The translations under genes were made by a program, and so were the position numbers. DNA of 38,778 bases from a virus: positions 1 through 38,778 of IMG/VR virus record IMGVR_UViG_3300020204_000159; one strand, written 5' to 3'. The notes under the pieces were generated by a model, which was given only the letters and a program-made list of their open reading frames with translations, was not told where the DNA came from and ran no database searches. Positions 16,560 to 25,039 of this stretch are shown here, piece by piece (the first letter of the stretch is position 1; each line of letters starts with the position of its first letter).

Positions 16560-17204
16560 ATGTTTAAATCAATGAAAACTTTAAATGAATTAGAAAAGCA
16601 GGTGGTCACACCACAAGGTGGAAAATCATCTGTTAAGAAATATTTCACGGTGTCGGCAGGAGAGTCGTACCGGATCAGATTCCGTCAGGAAATGACGGAG
16701 GACGCTAAGAATTATGACGATGAGTCTGGTACTGCAATTAATGTGCCGGTTGTTACATCGCCAATTAATTGGAAGTGGAGGGCTGCCTCTACTGCCGGTT
16801 TAGAAAAGTACAACTATCGTTGCTGGGCTGCTGAGAAGTCTACTGTTGATAAAGCTTGGAGACCAAAGCCTCATCTTCTGATCAACATTGCTGTTGAGAC
16901 AGAGCCGGGTGTTTGGGAGCCGAGAGTTCTTGACACGACTTTTAATCAGCGCCATGTTGGTCTTACTCTGATTGAGTATGCCAAGGAGTTTGGTACGATC
17001 ACAGACCGGTTCTATAAGATTTCTAGAACTGGCTCAGGTGCATCAGATACAAACTACAGCCTGATCCCTCTTGAGGTTTCTGAAATGCCAGATTCAATTA
17101 AGAATTTGCCATATCATGATCTTACAAATATGTATTTAACTCTTCCTTATGAGAAGCAGGAGAAGTTTTATACAACCGGAGAAATTGAAAAAGACACTTG
17201 GTGA
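16560..17204 (+). CDS. Probable single-stranded DNA-binding protein
   Basis: 214 residues from ATG 16560 with ATAGGAG upstream. It contains 'ESYRIRFRQEMTEDAKNYD', 'WRPKPHLLINIAVE', 'TLIEYAKEFGTITDRFYKI' and 'SLIPLEV', an order of blocks I associate with the ssDNA-binding proteins annotated in many actinobacteriophage replication modules, not with the classical bacterial SSB OB-fold. Its place after helicase and primase and before the polymerase fits. There is no acidic C-terminal tail as in E. coli SSB. The assignment rests on family memory and context. A UUCG hairpin follows the stop closely, which may cap its transcript. Confidence 0.65.
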   Translation: MFKSMKTLNELEKQVVTPQGGKSSVKKYFTVSAGESYRIRFRQEMTEDAKNYDDESGTAINVPVVTSPINWKWRAASTAGLEKYNYRCWAAEKSTVDKAWRPKPHLLINIAVETEPGVWEPRVLDTTFNQRHVGLTLIEYAKEFGTITDRFYKISRTGSGASDTNYSLIPLEVSEMPDSIKNLPYHDLTNMYLTLPYEKQEKFYTTGEIEKDTW

Positions 17205-17218
17205 GGTGAATGGCGATG

Positions 17219-17242
17219 GGGAGCCCTTCGGGGCTCCCTATT
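17219..17242 (+). terminator. GC-rich hairpin with TTCG loop
   Basis: An 8-base-pair stem (GGGAGCCC-type arms at 17219-17226 and 17231-17238) closes a TTCG tetraloop at 17227-17230. This very stable class of hairpin is frequent in intrinsic terminators. The following tract TATTTG is only partly T-rich, so termination may be incomplete, or the hairpin may protect the 3' end of the upstream message. It lies 15 bases after the stop of the SSB-like gene and before the HAD gene. Confidence 0.6.
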
Positions 17243-17257
17243 TGCTTGTCCAAAATT

Positions 17258-17782
17258 ATGAAGAAAAATATTGTTTTAGATTTAGATGGCGTTATTGCCG
17301 ACATTGATACGCCCATATCCCAGATATTCATGGCAAAAGGCGTGGCCGATTATGACTATTCACATTGGTTGATTAGTGATTCAAATGATCCAGAGGCAAT
17401 GAACGTATTCAACAACACAATATTTTGGAAAAATTTAAAGCCATACGCGGACGCATGGCACCAGATCAACTACTGGTTTAGCCAAAATATTGATATACAT
17501 ATTGTGACAGCAAGGCGCTGTAGTGCTGCAATGAAGACGACTCATGAATGGCTGGACACATGGAGAGTTGGAGCATCCAGTGTTTCTTTTACAAACATAC
17601 ATGAGAAGCACGGCGTGATTGAAAAATTGAATCCGGCTTTTGTTGTTGAAGATAATCCGAACGAAGTAAGAATTCTTTTGAATGAAGGTGTAAATGCTTA
17701 CCTGAGAAAGCAGTGGTACAATGAACCGCACTGGAACGAATTTCCAACAATAGAAACACTTTACGATTTAGATTGGAACTAA
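17258..17782 (+). CDS. HAD-family 5'(3')-deoxyribonucleotidase-like phosphatase
   Basis: 174 residues. The reading frame extends upstream to an ATG at 17210, but that would place the hairpin at 17219-17238 inside the gene, and the conserved domain begins exactly at ATG 17258. Motif I is 'VLDLDGVIADID' with nucleophile D8 and acid D10. Motif II is 'HIVTAR' (T84). Motif IV is 'VVEDNPNEV' (E131, D132). A capping Trp/Tyr-rich segment (about 30-75) is in the position used by NT5C-type nucleotidases. It likely removes phosphate from deoxynucleotides, adjusting pools beside the polymerase. Confidence 0.8.
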   Translation: MKKNIVLDLDGVIADIDTPISQIFMAKGVADYDYSHWLISDSNDPEAMNVFNNTIFWKNLKPYADAWHQINYWFSQNIDIHIVTARRCSAAMKTTHEWLDTWRVGASSVSFTNIHEKHGVIEKLNPAFVVEDNPNEVRILLNEGVNAYLRKQWYNEPHWNEFPTIETLYDLDWN

Positions 17783-20700
17783 ATGATTGACTTTGTGCAT
17801 TTGCACTGTCACAGCGAATATTCATTGCTAGATGGTATGTCTACGCCAAATGAAATTGCACAGATTACAAGTACAAACGGTCAATTTGCTTCGGCAATTA
17901 CAGACCACGGCACGATGGGTGGAGTTCTTAAATTTCAGGATGCGTGTCGTAAGAATAATGTAAAACCCCTTTTTGGCATTGAAGCTTATTTTGTCCCCTC
18001 AATTGGTCAAGACGAACAAACAAAGTACGAGCGTTTTCATCTCATCCTTCTTGCAAAGAATAATGAGGGCTTAAACAAACTTTTCAAAATGTCTCAATTG
18101 GGTTGGACCAAAAACTTTTATTATAAACCACGCATTGATTTTGCTCTTCTAGAGCAGATGGTCAGGGGCGATATTGTTGCCCTTTCTGGTTGTATGGCCA
18201 GTGCAATTTCAAAGGCAATTGAGGCTGGTAATTATGCCAGGGCTGAAGAATTGTCCGAGAGATTTATCAAAATCTTTGGAGATGACTTTTATTACGAAAT
18301 CCAAGCATGGAACTCAAAAAACCTCAATGACAATCTAATCAAACTGGCCAACACCTATAACAAAAAGGTTGTTGCTACGGCTGACTGCCATTTTCCAACG
18401 CACAGCCACCGTGGAGCCGAAGAGGTTCTTCTAATGGTGTCTCAGTACCCTTCATTAAGTGCTGCAGATATTAGAATTGCCCAAGCCAATATTACCTCAG
18501 TAAGCGACCACAAGCATGACCTTGTGGACAAGATAAATGCAATGTATCCTCAGAGGTTTTTAAGATTTGATGAGATTAATCCTTATATTGCAGATGCCCA
18601 AACGGTTCATTCTTGGTTTAGAGAGGTTGGCTATGATAATGTGCTATACCTTGAAAATACAATGGAGATTGCTGAGAAGTGTTCAGCCGAGGTTGTCACA
18701 AAACGCAATCTTCTTCCCAAATATTCCAAGGTTCTTGAATCAAACAATTATCTGCGTGAAATTGCAGAGTTTGCAATCAAGAACAGGAGTCTTGGTGAAC
18801 AATACAAGGTTCGGCTTGAAGAAGAATTGTCAATTATCAACAATCTTGGGTTCTCTGATTATTTCCTGATTGTTTGGGATCTTGTTAAATGGGCAGACAA
18901 TAACGGTATTGGTCGCGGCCCTGGTCGTGGTTCTGTCGGTGGTTCTGTTTTGGCATTCCTTTTGGATATTACTCTTGTAGACCCCATTAAGTATGGGCTT
19001 CTGTTCTCTAGATTCATCAATCCGGAAAGAAACGACTACCCAGATATTGACCTTGATTTTGAGGACAAGCGCCGTGGTGAGGTCCGTAATTATTTAAGAG
19101 AGCGTTGGGGTGCAGATAATGTTGCAGCTATCACGACATATGGAGAGTTCAAACCAAAGTCAGCAGTTAAGGATGTTGCTAGAGTCTTTCAGGTTCCGTA
19201 TCAAGAAATCAATGCTATTACCCCATACTTTGAAACCATTGATGAACTGGTTGCAACAGAGAAGGGTAAAATCTTCTGTCGGAAATATCCAGATATTCCG
19301 ACAACTGCAAGGATGCTTGAAGGTCGGATTAGAAATGCTGGAGTCCACGCTGCTGGCATGGTGGTTTCCTCGTTACCGTTAAGTGAAGTTTGCCCTGTTG
19401 AAACCCGTAAAGATTCGGCAACCGGTGAAAGATCGGTTGTTACGGCTTTTGATATGGAAGATGCCGAGGCTGTCGGTCTAATTAAAATTGATATTCTTGG
19501 TCTCAAGACTGTTTCTGTGATTAAAGATTGCATAAACAAGATTAAGGAAACAAGGGGAATTGATACACGAAAGGCATCGCTAACCCTAGACGACCCTTTA
19601 ATTTTTGAGAATTTTAATTCTGGTAATACTGTAGGTGTATTCCAAGCAGATGCCGCTGCTTATAGAAATTTAATTGAAAGAATGGGCATTGACAATTTCA
19701 ATGACCTAGTTGTTTCCAACGCCCTTGTTAGGCCAGGCGCTCTTCTTTCGCAGGGGCAGAAATACATTGACTGCAAGAAGGGCAACGCTAAACCTTCATA
19801 CCCTCATGAGGTTGTGAAAGAAGTCCTTGCAGAAACTTATGGAACAGTTATTTTCCAAGAGCAACTGATGCAGATGGCGGTGCTTATTGCTGGTTTTACA
19901 TGGGCCGAAGCAGACAAGTTGAGGAAGATCATTGGTAAGAAAAGGGATGTTGCCGGTTTTGATGAGTTTAAGGAGAAGTTTATTAACAATCCTTATATTA
20001 CAAAGACTGCAGCAAAGAAAATTTGGTCTGAGTTTGAACTGGCAGCCTTGTACATGTTTAATAAATCTCATGCGGTTTCTTATTCAATGCTTTCATACCA
20101 AACGATGTGGTTAAAAATACATTACCCTGTTGAGTTTGTTTGGGCTTTGCTGTATAACGAAACTGCGACTGACAAGATTACTGCATACTTGATGGAAGCG
20201 CAGAGAATGGGTATCACGATATTACCTCCAGATATTAATATCTCAGGTGAGTTGTTCACAATTGATCGTGACGCAATTCGTTTTGGTCTTTCAAATGTTG
20301 CTTCTTGTGGTAAAGCTGCTATTGAAGAAATTTTTGCAAAGAGACCTTTTAATTCTTATGAAGAGTTCACAAATAAATGTCGCAAGACAGCTGTTAAGAG
20401 CACACTGAGAGAAAACTTTGACAAGGTTGGTGCGTTTTCTGAAATCGGTCATGCTTCTCAGTATGACCATGAAAAGTATTACTTGCCCATCTTGGGTTTC
20501 TCTCTCAAGCAAACTGGAGGGGCAAACGAAATTGACACTCTTGTGGGAGAGATTGTTGATTTCCATGAAACAAATTCTCCTCTCACTCTTGTAAAAGCGG
20601 TGGTCCGGTCTACAAAAAAGACACCTCAGTATTTGCGGATTGAATTTGAAGATCATTCAGGCTCAACAACAGTTTTTGCAGAAAGAAATACTGAACTTGC

Positions 20701-21178
20701 AACAAGAGATTTTGTTTATGCATTAATAGGTGACAGGACACTGCATGCTTTTTGTGATGCATATGAATACCACGGCACTCCTTTATACAACCTAATGATG
20801 AAAATATCAAAAGGCAAGCAACATGAACAAGAGTGGTTGTATAACACTGGTTTGGGTTTGGTAAATGATGAAAAGACATTGATGTATGTATTCCATCAGA
20901 GGACATTTACCACATCAAAAGGCACAGACATGTCCAACCTTTACTGCTGGGACGGAGACTCAATCTTCAAGGTTGTTATTTTCCCTGTAATTTTTAAAAA
21001 ACTTAGACATGTTGTCTCGGTTGGAAATTGGTATGCTGTTAGACTCAATAAAATTGAGGACCAAAAAACATTAACTCGCTTAGATTCATACAAAATTGAA
21101 AACGAGAATGGTATAATTTCTATTGACAATTACATAGAAAGAAAATCTCTTAAAAAGGAAGATTATGTCAAGGTTTGA
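17783..21178 (+). CDS. dnaE: DNA polymerase III alpha subunit (DnaE type)
   Basis: 1131 residues, close to bacterial DnaE, starting directly after the previous stop. The PHP domain is intact: the nine expected metal ligands can be read as H6, H8, D17, H42, E67, H86, C137, D201 and H203. The polymerase core has 'GRGPGRGSVGGS', the catalytic block 'PDIDLDF' (420-426; D423 and D425) and the third acidic residue D570 in 'IKIDILGLK'. 'GVHAAGMVVS' is also typical. The C-terminal ~200 residues are consistent with the OB-fold region ('VVRSTKKTPQYLRIEFED'). It would be the replicative polymerase. With no DnaQ-like gene in the window, the PHP site is the likely proofreading exonuclease. No intein seen. 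Confidence 0.95.
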   Translation: MIDFVHLHCHSEYSLLDGMSTPNEIAQITSTNGQFASAITDHGTMGGVLKFQDACRKNNVKPLFGIEAYFVPSIGQDEQTKYERFHLILLAKNNEGLNKLFKMSQLGWTKNFYYKPRIDFALLEQMVRGDIVALSGCMASAISKAIEAGNYARAEELSERFIKIFGDDFYYEIQAWNSKNLNDNLIKLANTYNKKVVATADCHFPTHSHRGAEEVLLMVSQYPSLSAADIRIAQANITSVSDHKHDLVDKINAMYPQRFLRFDEINPYIADAQTVHSWFREVGYDNVLYLENTMEIAEKCSAEVVTKRNLLPKYSKVLESNNYLREIAEFAIKNRSLGEQYKVRLEEELSIINNLGFSDYFLIVWDLVKWADNNGIGRGPGRGSVGGSVLAFLLDITLVDPIKYGLLFSRFINPERNDYPDIDLDFEDKRRGEVRNYLRERWGADNVAAITTYGEFKPKSAVKDVARVFQVPYQEINAITPYFETIDELVATEKGKIFCRKYPDIPTTARMLEGRIRNAGVHAAGMVVSSLPLSEVCPVETRKDSATGERSVVTAFDMEDAEAVGLIKIDILGLKTVSVIKDCINKIKETRGIDTRKASLTLDDPLIFENFNSGNTVGVFQADAAAYRNLIERMGIDNFNDLVVSNALVRPGALLSQGQKYIDCKKGNAKPSYPHEVVKEVLAETYGTVIFQEQLMQMAVLIAGFTWAEADKLRKIIGKKRDVAGFDEFKEKFINNPYITKTAAKKIWSEFELAALYMFNKSHAVSYSMLSYQTMWLKIHYPVEFVWALLYNETATDKITAYLMEAQRMGITILPPDINISGELFTIDRDAIRFGLSNVASCGKAAIEEIFAKRPFNSYEEFTNKCRKTAVKSTLRENFDKVGAFSEIGHASQYDHEKYYLPILGFSLKQTGGANEIDTLVGEIVDFHETNSPLTLVKAVVRSTKKTPQYLRIEFEDHSGSTTVFAERNTELATRDFVYALIGDRTLHAFCDAYEYHGTPLYNLMMKISKGKQHEQEWLYNTGLGLVNDEKTLMYVFHQRTFTTSKGTDMSNLYCWDGDSIFKVVIFPVIFKKLRHVVSVGNWYAVRLNKIEDQKTLTRLDSYKIENENGIISIDNYIERKSLKKEDYVKV

Positions 21179-21770
21179 GGAGATAATCAAAACATCTAAA
21201 TGGTCAGAATCACACGGTTCTGTTGGTAATCATTTAGGCATGGGATCTTTTTATTACACATTACCCTACTCGTTAAGAGCCAGTAGTGTTGTGTGCTTGG
21301 GTTCGGGGGCTGGCTTTGTTCCAAAGTTAATGGTAGAGGCGCAAAGAACATTAATTGAAGAAGGTCTTCTCGGCCAGTTTAATATTAATTTAATTGATGC
21401 AAATATTGGTCCCTGGGGGTTGCCCGTGTACACAGAGACAGGCATAGAGGGCTATCCAGAAATAAATCTGATTGTCAATACAACAGATGAGTGTTACGGT
21501 TTATTCCCTTCAATTGATTATTTACATGTTGATGCAGACCATTCATACGAACAGGTATATAAAGATTTAAATAATTATGGTGGAAATATGAACAAACATA
21601 AGGTTTGGGCTATAACTGTTCATGATACAAACAATAGCTCTGATGGGGATCATCCGACCATTGGCTCTTACTACGCCGCTGTTGATTGGGCAAAAGAAAA
21701 CGGTCATGATATGGTGAATTTTGCGGTTGGGTGTGGAACTGCTTTAATAATGCCGAGAGTTGGCAAGTAG
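21165..21770 (+). CDS. SAM-dependent methyltransferase-like protein
   Basis: 201 residues, overlapping the end of dnaE by 14 bases, with AAAAAGGAAG before the ATG. The glycine-rich loop 'VVCLGSGAGFVPKLM' resembles motif I of class I methyltransferases, and 'IDYLHVDADHSYEQVYKDL' matches the acidic motif and following helix found in the Methyltransf_24/cephalosporin-hydroxylase-like group. These act on sugars or small molecules. It is followed by a second methyltransferase-like gene and a glycosyltransferase, forming a small cassette that suggests glycan building or decoration. The substrate is unknown. Confidence 0.7.
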   Translation: MSRFEEIIKTSKWSESHGSVGNHLGMGSFYYTLPYSLRASSVVCLGSGAGFVPKLMVEAQRTLIEEGLLGQFNINLIDANIGPWGLPVYTETGIEGYPEINLIVNTTDECYGLFPSIDYLHVDADHSYEQVYKDLNNYGGNMNKHKVWAITVHDTNNSSDGDHPTIGSYYAAVDWAKENGHDMVNFAVGCGTALIMPRVGK

Positions 21771-22258
21771 TGGACAGATGGGAATATTTAATATCAAAAG
21801 AGTATCTTTTGAGACATCACATTGCAGAATATTTTTTATCTGATGTAAGTTTTATTATTGATGTTGGTGCTTATAAAAGAACAATTGGGGGCGCGTACCC
21901 ATATAATGTAATACCAATTGATCCTTTAAAAACAATGGTTGATTCCTATCATGGAACAGTTTCAGCATGGGTTAACGAACATGGTGATTTGTTGGATGAT
22001 AATTTTGGTGTCATGGCGCTCGGTCTGGAAATTGAAGGCGAGAAAGATGAATGGGATTCATTTTTTAAGATTGTTGAGGAATCAAAAATTACCATAATTG
22101 AACACTCAATAGAACATCAACCGAGTGTTGATCAATTTGAATTAATAATGAAAAATACAAAAAAGACTCTTGTTGCATCAATAGATATGAAGTTTTGTCA
22201 TGTTGATACCCCCGGGTTCATTCCTCATTCAACAAGAAGACTTGTTGTTTTACAATGA
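21770..22258 (+). CDS. Rossmann-fold protein, possibly a methyltransferase
   Basis: 162 residues from GTG 21770, which overlaps the previous stop by one base (taGTG); an upstream in-frame GTG at 21731 lies deep in the previous gene. 'SFIIDVGAYKRTIGG' and 'YNVIPIDPL' look like a SAM-binding loop and the acidic strand end of a Rossmann fold, but the loop lacks the usual GxGxG. The second half has 'ITIIEHSIEHQPSVDQFE'. I cannot assign a precise family. The four-base overlap (ATGA) with the glycosyltransferase gene suggests a shared task. Confidence 0.55.
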   Translation: MDRWEYLISKEYLLRHHIAEYFLSDVSFIIDVGAYKRTIGGAYPYNVIPIDPLKTMVDSYHGTVSAWVNEHGDLLDDNFGVMALGLEIEGEKDEWDSFFKIVEESKITIIEHSIEHQPSVDQFELIMKNTKKTLVASIDMKFCHVDTPGFIPHSTRRLVVLQ

Positions 22259-23307
22259 AAATATCTCTGCATACAGACCAGCATATTAAAGATGCAAATG
22301 GCGCTTCGGGTTACTCATACAGTTATTATAAATTTTTGGAACATTTTCCAAAATTTTCATATAGAAACAAAAAAATGCAAGTTTTGGAAAATTCACCAGA
22401 TGCAAATACTCAATTATTCTATATGGAACCAGAGTGGTATAACTTGCATAACATGCAAAATTTGCGCTCTCCAGATTTTAAAAAATTTTACGATCATCAA
22501 TACAAAATACAAGGGGTGCATTTAGAAGCAACTAAAGTTTGGGATCATTGGATTGATGCTATGAATTCTGTTAATGAAATTTGGGTTGGCAACTTTTTTG
22601 CTCAACAATCTGTATTAAATTCTAATATTAAAACTCCAACATATGTTTTTGAGATGGGTATTGATGATGTGTGGAAACCTAAAAAAAGAGGCAACAATCG
22701 TCAAATAAAATTCCTGCATATTGATTCTGGAAGCCCCCGTAAGCGTGCTGATCTGGCTCAGGAGGCTTTTTTAAAGGCTTTTCGTCATAGAGCGGATGTT
22801 TCTTTGACATTGAAATATCACGGTCATGAAGAAGCAAAGGGCTTTGGTCACTCATCATTCTTGGTGTCGCCACACGAAGGTATTAAATATATTTATGAAA
22901 CGTATACCAAAGAAAAAATGGTGCAACTTTACTATGATCATGATGTTTTGGTATACCCAAGTGAAGGTGAAGGATTTGGTTTTATACCGCTTCAAGCTCT
23001 TGCGACAGGGATGCCTGTGATATCAACAGGTGTATGGTGTTCTTATGAAAATTATTTGGGGTCAAATGTTGTTGAATCAACAATTGGGCCGACACAACAC
23101 ACAGGATACACCCAGGGAGAAGTTGTTCTGCCAAATGTTGATTCATTAGTGTATCTTATGCGAAAAGTTGTAGACAACTTTGATACCGAAATAAAATACT
23201 ATTTTGGTCAGGCACCGGCTGTTTACGCCAACTATAATTGGAAAACTCGCTGTGATGAGTTCTTGAAATCAGTTGTAAAAAGACTCGGAACAGATTTTTT
23301 TAGATAG
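22255..23307 (+). CDS. Glycosyltransferase, GT-B (GT4-like)
   Basis: 350 residues, starting in the previous stop (ATGA). The C-terminal half carries the GT4 hallmarks: 'FLHIDSGSPRKRADL', then 'LVYPSEGEGFGFIPLQALATG' in which the second Glu of the E-x7-E-like block and the Gly/Phe-rich loop bind the nucleotide sugar. The N-terminal acceptor domain has 'NEIWVGNFFAQQSVLNS'. It would move a sugar from an NDP-sugar to an acceptor in the cytoplasm. It is related to the protein at 30283-31362, with matching blocks in the same order. The acceptor could be a virion protein or DNA; nothing in the sequence decides. Confidence 0.85.
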   Translation: MKISLHTDQHIKDANGASGYSYSYYKFLEHFPKFSYRNKKMQVLENSPDANTQLFYMEPEWYNLHNMQNLRSPDFKKFYDHQYKIQGVHLEATKVWDHWIDAMNSVNEIWVGNFFAQQSVLNSNIKTPTYVFEMGIDDVWKPKKRGNNRQIKFLHIDSGSPRKRADLAQEAFLKAFRHRADVSLTLKYHGHEEAKGFGHSSFLVSPHEGIKYIYETYTKEKMVQLYYDHDVLVYPSEGEGFGFIPLQALATGMPVISTGVWCSYENYLGSNVVESTIGPTQHTGYTQGEVVLPNVDSLVYLMRKVVDNFDTEIKYYFGQAPAVYANYNWKTRCDEFLKSVVKRLGTDFFR

Positions 23308-23316
23308 GAATAAAAA

Positions 23317-24243
23317 ATGTTAATAGTTGATAAGCGCAAGGGTGACACCATGCCAGTTCATGAGGTTATTCCTACGCCCAGCGTTGGATTAAATAGAGCA
23401 TTGGGTGGAGGTTTGAACACAGGTGCAACACATTTATTTTGGGGTACGCCATCAGTGGGCAAGTCCACGATGGCCTTTAGGATTTTATCCGAGGCACAAG
23501 CAAGAGGATTCCGACCAGTTATTGTTGATTCTGAATATTCTTTTAACGAAGGGTATGCTGCCAAGTGTGGTATTGATATTGATGACATTGTTGTCATTCA
23601 ATCAACAGTTGCAGAAGATATTCTTAAGAATGTCTATCCGTATTTGACTCATGAAGAAGAAAAACATATTTTTTTATTTGACTCTCTCTCAAATATTATT
23701 AAGGAAGAGTTTTACGACAAGCCTGAAGGTGGCAAAGCAATGGGTCTGCAGTCTAGATCTCAAGGTTTCCTGCTTCAAAAATTAGTCAACTATCTACATA
23801 AAGAAAGAAATATGATGATGTTTATTGCTCATCAAACTATTGATCTTTCTGGTATGTATGCAGTTACAAAAGCAAAAATGGGCAACACTGTTCATCACAA
23901 CATGCACAATATTGTTAAACTGTTTTTGTCAATGTCTTCTAAGGAAATGGAAAGGGATGACACAAACATGATTACTTCACAGCGAGTCACTTGGACAATT
24001 GAAAAGACAAAGCAAATTCCAAGCATCGGGACAAGTGGTCATTACTATGTCCTTCCCCAAGAAGGTATCTTGGACAAGTATCGTGAACTCCTTGATATTG
24101 CTGTTGAGATGAACATTATTGAAAGGAGGGGAGCTTGGTTCTTTTATAAAGAAGAAAAGTGGAACGGAATTAGTAAGATTGAACTAGATGAAAAGCAGAT
24201 AGCCGATATATCTGCTAGGATTATATCTAATGAACAAGATTAA
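23317..24243 (+). CDS. RecA-like recombinase/ATPase
   Basis: 308 residues; ATG 23317 has AGGA at a proper distance. Walker A is 'GTPSVGKST' (43-51), Walker B ends in D122 ('HIFLFDSLS'), and 'MFIAHQTIDLSGMYA' matches the strand after loop 1 in RecA/UvsX-like proteins. Before Walker A, 'TPSVGLNRALGGGLNTG' is the usual RecA/RadA approach ('S.GLD..LGGG...G'). It would form filaments on ssDNA for strand exchange in phage recombination and repair. It lacks the full RecA C-terminal domain (E. coli RecA is ~350 residues). Confidence 0.85.
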   Translation: MLIVDKRKGDTMPVHEVIPTPSVGLNRALGGGLNTGATHLFWGTPSVGKSTMAFRILSEAQARGFRPVIVDSEYSFNEGYAAKCGIDIDDIVVIQSTVAEDILKNVYPYLTHEEEKHIFLFDSLSNIIKEEFYDKPEGGKAMGLQSRSQGFLLQKLVNYLHKERNMMMFIAHQTIDLSGMYAVTKAKMGNTVHHNMHNIVKLFLSMSSKEMERDDTNMITSQRVTWTIEKTKQIPSIGTSGHYYVLPQEGILDKYRELLDIAVEMNIIERRGAWFFYKEEKWNGISKIELDEKQIADISARIISNEQD

Positions 24244-24355
24244 AACTTTTATTTGTGATCCTGTTGGTTTTGCTTTGGGATTGTGTATTGTTTTCTTTAT
24301 GGCTGCTGTGCAAAGGATGGAAGACAAACATGACAAATCAAGACCTTGGGAGTAA
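24230..24355 (+). CDS. Small single-span membrane protein
   Basis: 41 residues, starting 14 bases before the RecA-like stop. Residues about 12-27 ('VGFALGLCIVFFMAA') form one hydrophobic segment, followed by a charged tail ('QRMEDKHDKSRPWE'). It could be a small inner-membrane protein with a role such as superinfection exclusion or a holin-like function, but one span and no neighbouring lysin make holin a weak guess. No clear ribosome site beyond a purine-rich stretch, so translation may be coupled to the RecA-like gene. Confidence 0.5.
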   Translation: MNKIKTFICDPVGFALGLCIVFFMAAVQRMEDKHDKSRPWE

Positions 24356-24434
24356 TTTTAAAATCAATCCAAATGCCCGTGTGCATGCCGTGGTGACGAC
24401 TATGCTGTGCCTTCCAAACCAGTAGAATAGTAAT
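24356..24434 (+). promoter_or_regulatory. Short gap with a possible -10 element (TAGAAT)
   Basis: This 79-base gap has no supported gene. TAGAAT at 24423-24428 lies 6 bases before the ATG at 24435, the same arrangement as the TATAAT sites elsewhere, and there is no Shine-Dalgarno sequence. Upstream the gap is locally GC-richer than its surroundings. The promoter reading is weak because the box is one base off the consensus. Confidence 0.3.
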
Positions 24435-24599
24435 ATGAAAATTGAAGACGACATAACAATTCATTACTCAATCGGTAAATACGGTCAGGATTTTTACGAA
24501 ACTCCTTGCGGTTTAACTGGTGGAAAGTATTATGTAACAAAAAATAAAGAAAAATTTACATGTCGTTTATGTAAGGAGGCTTTAGATGAAAAGAAATGA
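24435..24599 (+). CDS. Small Cys-containing protein
   Basis: 54 residues. It has 'CRLC' near the C-terminus and one more Cys at residue 25 ('ETPCGLTGG'), so a zinc site is possible but not complete with four cysteines (His10 could contribute). The 'GGKYYVTKNKEKFTCRLC' stretch resembles one half of a zinc ribbon. It overlaps the next gene by 14 bases, with the next gene's ribosome site (AAGGAGG) inside its end. Function unknown. Confidence 0.55.
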   Translation: MKIEDDITIHYSIGKYGQDFYETPCGLTGGKYYVTKNKEKFTCRLCKEALDEKK

Positions 24600-24885
24600 A
24601 AAACAAGAAGCGAAAAGAGATGGTGCAAAACCAGTTAAAAACTCTGGCAGGGGTTTTAAAAAAGGGGATGCTGAATTTCATGAATTCCTCGTTGACTATA
24701 AACATAATGGCGCGTCATTCACTTTATCCAGAACAGCCTGGATTAAAATGCGTCGAGATGCTTGGAAGCAAAATCATAAACATCCTTGTATCTCGGTTGT
24801 ATTTGGAGAAGATTCAGATGTAAAAGTTGCAATAGTTGAATGGCATGTCTTTAAAGAATTAATACGAGACAGTGATTATGAATGA
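24586..24885 (+). CDS. PD-(D/E)XK nuclease-like protein
   Basis: 99 residues with AAGGAGG before the ATG. The order 'GAKPVKNSGRGFKKGDAEF' then 'EFLVDYKH' resembles small phage nuclease-fold proteins in which G-x-KKGD, an acidic residue and D/E-x-K build the metal site (here D58-x-K60 in 'VDYKH'; an earlier acid D49 in 'KKGD'). 'HPCISVVFGEDSDVKVAIVEW' would be the following beta strands. I infer a Holliday-junction-resolvase or VRR-NUC-like role. The assignment is tentative because the motif is short. It starts the block of DNA-modifying genes. Confidence 0.55.
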   Translation: MKRNEKQEAKRDGAKPVKNSGRGFKKGDAEFHEFLVDYKHNGASFTLSRTAWIKMRRDAWKQNHKHPCISVVFGEDSDVKVAIVEWHVFKELIRDSDYE

Positions 24886-25039
24886 AGGTAGAAAAAAATT
24901 AGTGCAGCGGTACGGTCCTGAAATAGTAATTAAATGCTGTCGTGAGTGGAAAACTCACTGGGGCAATGGTAGTTGGGGTAGATGTGGAATATGCCATGAA
25001 ACACCAAAAATTATTATAGGGAAAAAATGGGATGAATAA
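24878..25039 (+). CDS. Small zinc-ribbon-like protein
   Basis: 53 residues, starting 8 bases before the previous stop and overlapping the adenine methyltransferase start by 8 bases. Cysteines: C20, C21, C36 and C39 ('CGIC'), with His27 and His40 nearby, consistent with a single zinc site. Trp-rich centre ('WKTHWGNGSWGRCG'). Function unknown; the tight overlaps on both sides argue that it is a translated gene. Confidence 0.6.
   Translation: MNEGRKKLVQRYGPEIVIKCCREWKTHWGNGSWGRCGICHETPKIIIGKKWDE

Noticed and set aside
21112-21117. TATAAT inside the end of dnaE, about 48 bases before the methyltransferase-like gene.
   Set aside because: Such boxes are expected by chance about once per 700 bases here; the downstream gene has its own ribosome site and close coupling to dnaE.
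24330-24425. Short frame of 31 codons, and an overlapping frame encoding CPCAC plus 'RGDDYAVPSKPVE', which looks like a zinc-protein end.
   Set aside because: The Cys-rich frame has no start codon and a stop just upstream; joining the two would need a -1 shift for which I see no convincing slippery site. It may be a remnant, but the evidence is too thin.
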